Positions 31,101 through 40,000 of a stretch of DNA of 52,139 nt are shown here, one piece after another. Source of the DNA: a virus. The notes beneath the pieces were generated by a model that was given only the letters and a program-made list of their open reading frames with translations, was not told the origin of the DNA and made no database searches. The stretch is taken from positions 92,188-144,326 of the IMG/VR virus record IMGVR_UViG_3300023118_000008. One strand, 5' to 3'. Position numbers and translations under genes: made by a program. Position 1 is the stretch's first letter. Each line of letters begins with the position of its first letter.

Positions 31101-31350
31101 CTAAATTTACAGGCTGGTAGACTCCTATCTGACTAGAGGGCATTGTATTTAACCTCGCATTCAAAGCTTCATAACTGTTATTCTGATTTTGCTGTAAATT
31201 AACTGGTTGGTAAATTCCTTGTTGCGTGGAAGGCATATTGTTTAAGTAGTCGTTCAGCTGTGTGTAGTTGCTATAAGGATTTTGTCCTACTGTCATTCCT
31301 ACTTGTGCCTTTGGCAGGGTAAGGAATTTTTTTAGTTTTTCGTAACTCAT
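28186..31350 (-). CDS. Q/N-rich virion protein, 1054 aa
   Basis: The N-terminal about 100 residues contain two imperfect copies of a roughly 30-residue unit (L-N-x-x-L-N-x-M-P-S-x-Q-x-G-x-Y-Q-P-V-N-L). A central domain (about residues 270-380: Y-M-E-D-G-G-S-V-S-V-G-K-F, E-I-E-K-N-E-F-V-L, H-E-K-G-G-I-K-T-N-L-S-E-G-S-Q-V-L-S-D) matches a module I recall from structural proteins of crAss-like phages. Long Gln/Asn-rich linkers follow. No catalytic motif. The start overlaps the end of the transglycosylase gene (ATGA). Probably a structural or cargo protein made in stoichiometric amounts with it. Confidence 0.75.
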   Translation of the reverse strand: MSYEKLKKFLTLPKAQVGMTVGQNPYSNYTQLNDYLNNMPSTQQGIYQPVNLQQNQNNSYEALNARLNTMPSSQIGVYQPVNLGNQNPQTNQMAVYPQESSIPDYVAQGMGQQWMNQNQPQTLQAPPLTAYDDDSTPQLGAISTNYKIPETTVSGLNTQGGYQFNTAGSGVTRNQALNAETNYNNQQTNQPFRLFNPFGGIDTSTAFSYGAYNLGQGNTGLGILGLSKGLLGTARQGFSAYGLGRNQRDLLNQQNNQSIYNSTPLQEGGVINYMEDGGSVSVGKFLSGKYITDSSNPTTEIEKNEFVLNAKDGQVQKAIGETHEKGGIKTNLSEGSQVLSDHTKIGAKNAKELSKELDIKLKAKNTFADVLDKYSKKIGVEKNIEEGEKLVNQTEETLRMDETDTKQINLDFVQEETARIEAEKEELNTQQQEAFKTIFDKQESQKTSYLQEGGETLAPATEEEAINPNDIIVQVQQAVAQGAPIEEILNNLLSMGYSEDQASQIIQASQSQQQPQMQAGGTAGARIGDFLKSANLLAESKGVQPPNINLTKGNLTKNWTELQNWFVENAPEEVVSYFNEQPITNKGMEILLKDRKADLKGLGIDTNRKPNSFTAEEKKAIQEAIPLDSNFILNQFADGKVDYRFPQATISTLAQAQPQNQAITAPQLPFTSTAQNQNIPAEDLVATTNNSQVQNQQQQRGRNIIPMLPVVEGLTPSAALIPRNDQVNFNRIEPTLRTPEASIAAINNQTNYINEQSFLSNPNLAPFLTANNLGTTQQSVNKAIAETDIYNAEAVNRANQYNANIGDKEQLMNINLGQNYEQRLFKTLDNQEQAWSRYLINEQLQNKQNWMDVNNLNLTNAMTPNYQTDGSNVYFSNPRQYNQVNPELQAQQQMWQNMTPEQRAQYVSNYKQDGGYIYEFEEGAIPMTDQQAREVAQATGFSEEFAREYFRQQGNQNPNLNQSIPQRRPLNLEGDMIADITSGTNRYTPDGGVIVGDYKKVWMNNRPEYFTGRNQPQEGRDFTYLSPQDFTKFQQSQNYKSYKTGYNTPKVASR

Positions 31351-34094
31351 CTTTTTCTTAATTTTTTGATATTTTCGTCAGTAATATACTCCTTTGTTTT
31401 TGGGTCAAAATAAAACCTATCGTATATTTTAAAAGGATTTCCACTTTTGTGCATCAAATAAGATTGTATGTAGGCTTTTTGTTCATCTACTTTTGTGCTT
31501 TTTGAATTTCTTGTCCATTTTTTAGCATAATGGGTTGGTTCAAAATCCCATGAATCTGAAATCGACATGTAAGGTCTACCTACTTCTTCATCCCACGCTA
31601 CTCCTAGTTTATGTCCCCCTAAATCTACTCCCAATGTCTCAGACAAAACGCTTCTTTCCGTCTGAGGAGAATACACTGGTTTTTTATCATTTAAAAAATT
31701 ATTATAATCAACATCCCTAAAGACATCTCTTTCTATTGCTTCTTTAAATATTTCATTATAATCTTCTGTGTTAATTCTATTTTCAAAATCTCCTTTAATA
31801 CTGTAAGATGGTAAAAATGTCAAATAGTCTGATTTAGGACTATATTGAGAATTGGGTAAAATGGCATTTTTAGAAAAATATTGATTAATTAGATTTGGAC
31901 GATTATTATCTAAATTACCTTCATAATTTGATTCTTTTCTACCTAGTACATTATCTGCAAGATTTACCGTTGGGGCTCCTATAGTGGCAGACCCATAATT
32001 ACTTTTTGATACTTTTTCTGCTGCTTTTTTTATAATGTTACCTACTAATGGTGTATTTAAAAGCCAATCGTTCCTGTATAAAAAGTTAACCGCCATATCA
32101 TCCGTTTTTATACCTCTTACTCTTTTTGGATTAAAATAAGCATCTCGTTCCTTCCAGTACTTATAATCTTTTGAATTTTCGTTCAGATAGAAGTTAGAAT
32201 TGTTATTATTACCATTCATACTTTCCAAATTCTGTAAAAAACTACTTACATTAGATACGGGAATTTCAGGTAACCATATTCCAGGTGGAAATTCTGAATG
32301 ATTTATAGAACCCCCTTGTTGCTTTAAAGGTATTTCAACTACTGTTTTTGTGTTATCAAATAAATAGTTTTCATTTGGATACATTATTTTCCTCTCTCCT
32401 GTTTGTTCAGATACTCCTAGAATTTTATGGTCAATTCCCTTCATTGTTATGTTCCCGCTTGGCACTCTTACCATTTGATTTGGATATTGCCACATACCTA
32501 AAGGTGAAGTCGGTATTTCTCCTCCAATTTGATAGTTTGGCTGTATATCTAGGTAATTTCTCAAAGTATTATATCTTTCTTGCGCTTTTGGGTTATTTTG
32601 AGCTTCGGGATTATTATAACGTCTTTCTATATCTTGGTTATATCTATCTTGGTACTCCAAGGCTCTCAAGGCTTTTTCTAAATCTGCTTCGCTGTCCTGT
32701 CTTCCTGAACCGTATCCTTGGGAACCATTCATTCTCTGATTGTATTCTGAAAGTGAAAAACTATTAGGTGTCTGAGCATATTGTATGATTTCTGGGCTTG
32801 CTTTTGGGGTTGCGTTGTTATATACTTGTGTTACACCTTGCTCCTCTACTTTAGAAACTGTTTTTTGTACATCTCTCTGTTGTCTAGTTAAATTTAATTG
32901 AGCATCGTAACCTGCCTTATTTTTTACAAGAACTGGCTGTTCTGGCTTTTTGTAGTTTCCTATAGAAATTTGCGTCTTTATATCGGGACGGCCTTCTATA
33001 GGATTTGCAACAGTACTTGCAAAAGTGGTGCGGGAAATAGGTTTGATTCCTCCAATCTGTCTTCCGTTTTCGTCTTCTTTGATGCTGAGGTCAAAAACTT
33101 TATTGTTATTACTGTTGTTGACATTTCTTATACCGCTCATATAAATAAGAGGATTATTTTGTATCTCTTTCTTTAATGCGTTGTTTTCTTCATATAGATA
33201 TAGACTGTCTCTGTAGGGTTGGTATCTTGGGTCGCTCGGATTATCAACATATAAAGTACCTCCTTGTTGCATTTGCAAGAAACTGTCTATTTCTTCATAA
33301 GTTTGGTTTGGATCAGTATAGTATTGTGCTATGTCTTCTTGTAAGGGTTCTTGGTTTTGCTGTTGAGATGCTTGCTGTTGTGCTATGATTTCTTTTTCCC
33401 TTATTACTTCTTTTTCTACCTGTTTCTCTTCAAGTTTTTTAATGTCTTCATCTTCTTGAGGGGTATAGGATATTCCTCCAAAGTTAGGGAGTTCTTTTGT
33501 AAATACCAAATCTGTTAATCTGTTATTAACCTCTCTGAGATTTTCTACTGTTTCTTGCGGAGTTATCTCTTTTTCGCTATTTGAATACTTAGTTGGTGGG
33601 ATGTTCATCTTCTGTTTGAAATGATTTCCTACATCCGCTAGAGTTTTTGGGGAACCATCTTTATTATAAAGCAAGGCTCTGTTCTGCTTTAAGATAATTG
33701 GAGAAAAGAACTGTTCAGTTGTTGTATTTGGATTTTTGTTTAAACCTTCTATTAATCTTCCTGCCCCCGCCGCACCAAACCCATGAGCTAAATAAAGTTC
33801 ATAATCATCAGGCTGTCTGCCTAGTCTTTTTGAAAGTTGCTTTTTATTATCTTCCGTAAAAAGCTTCATTACTTTTTTAGATTTTTCAGGGTCTAACCTG
33901 TCATCTTGCGAGTATCCCAGATTATATTTCTCATTCAATGCCCTCCAAGTAGAAGGTACAAATTGGAAAAGTCCCGCCGCACCAAAGGGATTTTTGGCGG
34001 TTGTATTTCCTCCACTCTCAGCCGATGCCACTTTACGAGTGTACTGCTCATAAGGGTCATTTTGGTATTGTTTAATTGTTGTAATAGGTGGCAT
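31347..34094 (-). CDS. Virion protein with N-terminal lytic transglycosylase domain, 915 aa
   Basis: The start is set at 34092-34094 (M-P-P-I-T-T), because the longer frame to 34148 overlaps the previous gene by 77 bases. Residues about 12-120 are an SLT lytic transglycosylase: catalytic E26 in A-E-S-G-G-N, then G-A-A-G-L-F-Q-F-V-P-S-T-W, and Y-L-A-H-G-F-G-A-A-G-A. It cleaves the peptidoglycan glycan strand, presumably opening the wall during DNA injection. The remaining 780 residues hold structural motifs including Q-Q-G-G-T-L-Y-V-D-N-P-S-D-P-R-Y and V-P-S-G-N-I-T-M-K-G, which I associate with crAss-like virion proteins. Follows the muzzle-like gene, so it is probably part of the tail or ejected cargo. 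Confidence 0.85.
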   Translation of the reverse strand: MPPITTIKQYQNDPYEQYTRKVASAESGGNTTAKNPFGAAGLFQFVPSTWRALNEKYNLGYSQDDRLDPEKSKKVMKLFTEDNKKQLSKRLGRQPDDYELYLAHGFGAAGAGRLIEGLNKNPNTTTEQFFSPIILKQNRALLYNKDGSPKTLADVGNHFKQKMNIPPTKYSNSEKEITPQETVENLREVNNRLTDLVFTKELPNFGGISYTPQEDEDIKKLEEKQVEKEVIREKEIIAQQQASQQQNQEPLQEDIAQYYTDPNQTYEEIDSFLQMQQGGTLYVDNPSDPRYQPYRDSLYLYEENNALKKEIQNNPLIYMSGIRNVNNSNNNKVFDLSIKEDENGRQIGGIKPISRTTFASTVANPIEGRPDIKTQISIGNYKKPEQPVLVKNKAGYDAQLNLTRQQRDVQKTVSKVEEQGVTQVYNNATPKASPEIIQYAQTPNSFSLSEYNQRMNGSQGYGSGRQDSEADLEKALRALEYQDRYNQDIERRYNNPEAQNNPKAQERYNTLRNYLDIQPNYQIGGEIPTSPLGMWQYPNQMVRVPSGNITMKGIDHKILGVSEQTGERKIMYPNENYLFDNTKTVVEIPLKQQGGSINHSEFPPGIWLPEIPVSNVSSFLQNLESMNGNNNNSNFYLNENSKDYKYWKERDAYFNPKRVRGIKTDDMAVNFLYRNDWLLNTPLVGNIIKKAAEKVSKSNYGSATIGAPTVNLADNVLGRKESNYEGNLDNNRPNLINQYFSKNAILPNSQYSPKSDYLTFLPSYSIKGDFENRINTEDYNEIFKEAIERDVFRDVDYNNFLNDKKPVYSPQTERSVLSETLGVDLGGHKLGVAWDEEVGRPYMSISDSWDFEPTHYAKKWTRNSKSTKVDEQKAYIQSYLMHKSGNPFKIYDRFYFDPKTKEYITDENIKKLRKR

Positions 34095-37000
34095 CGTTTT
34101 GAGTATTTTTGTAATTAATTTTAAATCTTGATTCCAAATCGTTTTCAAGTCTTATTATGAATGAGTCTCCTCTCATTCTTTCCAAAAGCCTTTGGTTTGA
34201 GAAATTGACTGCTCTTCTGTCTATCTCCTTGTAGATATTATTGTCATCCCAAGTCCATTGAGGTATATTTCTATTCTCTTTTTTTACGCGATTATAGAAA
34301 TAGTTTATATACTGCTTCTCGTCTTGGGGAACAAATAAAATATCTTGGGTATTATCTAAATTAGTCTTTGGGTATTTTGCTACATCACCAACTGTTTTTT
34401 GCTCTTTTAGGTTAAGGTTTCCTGTGTTATTAGTATTATTGTAAAGAACGGTTTTATTAAACCCTTTGTTAGCCCATTGTGCATAAGACCAGTTATCTTG
34501 GTATCTCAAAGCTTCTGAGTTTATACTGAAATTGTCAAAAATTTTGCTTGTGTTTTTATTGGCATAAACTGTCTCAACCACAAAAGGTTTTAACTCTCCT
34601 TGAAAAACTTGAAAAGAACTGTTCTCTAAAGTATGTGACCATAACGTTGGCTGAGGTGTATTAAATCCTGTCTGAAAGAAATCTTGGTGAGAATTGTAAT
34701 AGTTTGGGACTGATGTAAAATAACTGTTCCACCCCTTTCTCTCAAATTTAAAACTCACTGTCCAAGACCTGTCTTCAAAATAAGTTACGTCTGTTACATC
34801 TATAGGTTGTAAAACATCTTCAAATGTAGGCTCTTCTGTAAATACGCAAACGCAAACTCCCAATTCCAAATCTTCTTCACAACTTGAATCGCAAGACTCT
34901 GGATCGATACTTTCTACACAATTAAGTTCGGCAGTAATACTATCGACTATATCTTGGGCATCCTGAAATTCAGCTTCATAAGTTGCATAACCATAAAGCC
35001 CAGTTCCTTCGGATGATAGGGGATAATTTGTTTCAGGTATTACACTTCTGCCTCCATAGGCGTTTAAAACACTGATTCTTTCCGCTTCTGTGCCTAAAGC
35101 TACTACAGTTATCTTGATTCCGTTGTCTTTCATGATAGCTCCAAGTTCAAGAACTCCTTCATCACTTGCCTGCGTGTCGCATAAATTTTCCAATCCTCCT
35201 GTCTGAGTTCCGTCTGTTATTAGGACAACTTTTTTAAGAGCCAAAGGTCTGCTGTTTAAGCCTGTTACTACGGTATTTCCTTGACATAATCCTGCTGCTA
35301 TATTCGTACTTCCCGTTTCTCTTGGAAAATCAATAGCCTGCTTTATGAAATCCACATTGTTTGATAGATTTCTTCTTATATTTGCATCATTTCCAAACTT
35401 TACAACACCCATTCTTATAGTGTCATCGGCTATCTTATCAGCAAAACTGTCTACTATTGATTTGGCAAAAGCATTCAGCTGAGCCATTTCTACAGTACTG
35501 ACTGAACCAGAGTTGTCTAAAATCAATACAATATCAGAAATACAATTTTCCGATACTTGTTCGCACATCTGATTTTCAGAGTTATAAGTGTACCCCACAG
35601 GACATATTGATACTGTACTTATTCTTTCACATAATCCTGTCTCTTCATTATAGATAAAGTCTTGACCACACGTAGGATTAGGTTCCAGTCCTTCACATTC
35701 TGACAAATTTAAAGCAAATCCTGTCTGAGGGTCGTATCTCATACATTCTTCATACTCTTTTCTAGGAACGGCATCAAGTTTCGTTAAAAACAGCCTTTTG
35801 TTTACCGAATCATATCCTCCCGAAATACCTAATCCTGTAAACGGGTTATCTGTATCTGCGTCTTTAAAGAATCTTTTGATTTTAAAAGGAAGCTGTTTTT
35901 TAAACCATCTTTGCATATTTGACAATTCTCCTGAAAAAGAGTATGCCATATCTTCAATCTTATCGGCATTATTACTTAAAAATATTACCTGCCCTCTTTC
36001 AGAATCTATGTGGACATCTCCAAATTCTGTTTCTATTATATTATAGTGCTGTGTTCCTGTAAAACCAAGGGAACTTTTTACAAATTCTACTGGTTTAGTG
36101 CCAAAAATACCTCCTGTGCCCAATTCTTTGGTTTGAGGCGTAATTCTCTCAGCCAAGTTGTCAATAGTATTGAATACTTGCATTCCTCCTGTAAATCTTG
36201 CAACTCCTTGATTTCTTGTTGACTCTTTCAAACTTTTTAATACCCCTGAATCTGTGTTGAAAGGGTAAGTATTTAAAGGCTTGTAAACTAAATAAGGATC
36301 GTAATAGGTATCATACTCGCTATTGTCCATTTCCGACCAGATGACTTCATTGGTATTTTGGGAAATCTGTTTCCACTTTTCCCTGTCATAACTTGAAGGA
36401 AGATTTACTGTATTTGTATAAATCGTAGGCAGTGAGTATACTCCACTATATAAAATATTCTCAGGCTGAGTTATTGAGACATTTTTTTCTTGCGTGATAT
36501 ATTCCAAATCAGAAGCTACAGGATAAAAATGCGTATTTAATTCTTTTGTGGCATACCTTGTATTAAGATTCATCTCTGATTCCACTAGAAAATCAACTAC
36601 GCTATAGTAAGCCGTGTAAAATTTAGAAGGTCTTATGTAAAACTTATTACCTCCTGGCTTGCAATCAAATTCATAATCTGAGTCAATATCAGGGAATGGT
36701 ATTAAAAGTCCGTCATATTCAGTGTCTGTTTCATAGTCACAATAAAATCTAGTGAATCCTATGTTACTTGCCGTTGAGTACTGATAGGTTGTCTTGTCTG
36801 GCGTGCCAAAAGCCGTTCTTCTGAAAAAAGGTATTTTACGTTTATAGGTAAATCGTGTTATGCTTACATTTCCTCCGAATACGGGCTGACAGCTGTTATC
36901 AAGGCCTAATTTGAATATTTTTCCCGTTGTTAGCCATCTGACAGTATCAATATCCCCATATTGGTCTGGGACATAATTTTTCATTGTGATGTAAGGTGAT

Positions 37001-40000
37001 GCAATCTCTGGGGAATACTCTCTTTTATCACACCCTATAGTACTTGATATTGCACGGCTGGACGTATTTTTTATGCTAGAATTATCAATACTTATGTATG
37101 CCTGTGGGTAATTTAAAAAATTTTCCCCAAGTCCTAAAAAGACTGACTTTTCTCTTTGAAAGTTATTGATGTTGTAAGTTTCTCCTGCTTTTGTATCCAC
37201 AAGTGAAAAATCTCCGTCTTGGAGGTATCTTGAAACAGTCAAAGGCTTGAAATAATTCTGGTCATCGTTATTTATAAGAATACTGTTGTAATTCCCATGA
37301 GAGTATCCATAGTATGCAAAATTATATGAAGCTCCAATGTCCCTGAAAGATTTTATCCAATCATATCTATATTGTCCTATCTTTGTAAAACCACTAACTG
37401 CGTAGGCAACTCCTGAAAGTATCGCTCCTACAAGACCGAAACTTGTACCTACTACAAATCCCGCAACAAAGAACTGTTGTGCCGTTAATTCCGCTATGCT
37501 TATGGCAGTTTCTAACGCTACTTCAGTTATTGCAAGAGTTGTTGCTGTACTTCTTGCCTTACTCCCTAAAATAGTCCATCTAGGGTGGTCTTCAAGTTCT
37601 GTAAAACTGCTTTTTGCCGTCCCCTTTACAAACCCTTGTATTGAAATCTCCGTCCCTAGCTGTGTTTTTGTATGTAGAAGATCAGGTGATATGTAAGTGT
37701 ACTTGTTATTTCTTTCTGAATCATAAGGATGCTGTATACCGCCTGTGGAATTTCTATCGGGCTTATGATATAAATCTCCGCCTAAATCATTATAGGGAAA
37801 ATTAGAATACAAGTACTCCTTTTCATCTTTGTTGTATTTGTACATATCAAAGGCAATGCCATTGGAAATAACGCTCTTGCTGTAAGTATTGTCTCCTCGC
37901 AGAATTTCAAAACCGTAGATATTGTCAGACTCTTTTTGAGTCATAAGGTTGTTTCTAACAGCCACTTTTAGCATGCCTTCAACAACTCTAGTGTCCATAT
38001 ATACGCCTAGTGGATATATATAACTCTCTGTAAAAGCTGGCATATCCTGATTGGCTATGAAAGGCGCGACTCTATTGTCAGGCATTTTTGGATGTCTGAT
38101 TTTTGCACACCTGAAATCTGTAGTACCTTTTAAAGTGTAGTAGTTTTCATCGTCCAAGCCAGAAGCATAGTAGGCCTCAAATTTAGGTCTTAAGTCTGAG
38201 GGTATGTCATTAGGCTCTATCTTCAGCCAAGAGCTGTCATACAAGTCTTTGTTGTCAGGATAAGTTCTTAAGCTCTCCCAATATGAAAACTCTCCTTGCT
38301 GATATGGTATAGGCTCACATTCTAAGTTATCAGGAAGAAAGTAAGTGCATAAAGTAGAATACTTCTCTGATTTATTTAATTGTATAGAAGTCCAAGACAC
38401 TGTTGCTCTTTCATAGGCTATGTCTCTTGTTACTACAGCAAAGCATCCGTCTGGTGGAGCCGTTCTGTACTTTAATACGGGCGTGGCCTCAGGGTCATAC
38501 CCATTCTCTTGAGTATCGTCTTCTGGGACTCCATAGGTAGTATTTACCCAAGGATCTATGGCAACAAACATTTCCCCCGAAGCAAAAGGATTGCTCAGAG
38601 ATATAATGTTATCATTTACTAGGATAATATTATTTTGGGAAGTTCCTGTCAAATCTCCTGTCAAATTATCAACTGTTACAGTCATAGTAACATTTGATTT
38701 TAGGCTTATGATATTATCCGCCGTTTCTATGCTTATGCCTAAAGTAACCAAATCATTACCATTAAGAAGCATAAAATTTTTAACAGTAGTCTCTAAGTCC
38801 GTGTCAAAAACAATAGGGTAGGATTGCGCATTTACAATTACGCTTGCACTTCCCGAAGTTCCTGTTATCTCTAACCTGCTGTCTGTATTTTTATAAGCTT
38901 CTATCTTATATTTTAGACTCTGGCTTCTTATAGGTATTATCTCCCCCCAAAAAGCCTGTACATCTGAACACTTATGAAAAAGGGAAACCCTTACTTTTTG
39001 AGTTGGGTTTGTAGCACTTTCAATAATATCGTCATTGGCTGGCGGATCTTGAGTTCTTGAAACTTCCAAAATGAACTTGCTTCGATTTAGGGTAGTAGCT
39101 TTGAACCACAAGGCTCCTGCTTGAATCTTCTCTGAAAATCCATTTGTTGAAGACAATTCTGTGACTGTAGACTCTTTACTGCCCTCTAGTTCCGCTCTAG
39201 TTTCTGCTCCCCTGTAATTGAAAAAGTATCTTTGCGCGTTATTATTTGTAGGAGAGATGTTTATTATATCTGCTGAAGACGAGCATCCCTCATTTGTAAA
39301 ACTGTACGTTCTTTTTAAAGTGGTCTTTCTGCCTGGGGTCGGATCTAATGGCGGACGCATCATATAAAGATACTCGAAAGTGGTGTCTCTGACATACTCT
39401 CCCGTTGAAGAATTTTCATAGAAGTTGCAAGATGCACTTGGAAAATTTTCATAGCTTTCAGGAAAAGGTGATTCTTCCCTATTCACGAATTCTCCGTTTA
39501 CCCTGTCTATAAATACTTCAAATTCATCCAAAGTCGGAGTCTCACAAACAGTTTCTTCTACCTCTGTTTGATTGCTCCAATTAAGCGGAACATCTTCTAA
39601 AGCTGTAAATACTACACCCTCTGTCGTAAAGCCCACGTTAGAGAAGTCATCCCCTGCTATTAAGTTATAAATTATGTAGTTTTTACCCGCGATTAGGGTG
39701 CCCGAAGTGTAGACTGTTCCGAAAACAGGTACACAATGGGCTTCTGGGTACGGATTTAAAAGGTAGGGTGTTATCTCAGGAATCACTACTCCTGGATTAT
39801 CTTCAATGTAATCTTTTAAATTATCGAAAGAAGTGTTAAGTTCTATTTCTATAGTATTTGCAGGAATCTCATCAACTCCCTCAATCACGCATATTCTAGA
39901 ATTAGGCTGTATTACTTCTGTTCCGCTTGTTGCTATGTTACAGGTCTTTTCTAATTTTGCCGTGTTGATATACTGCCATTTGAAATCTCTTTCGTTGGTA

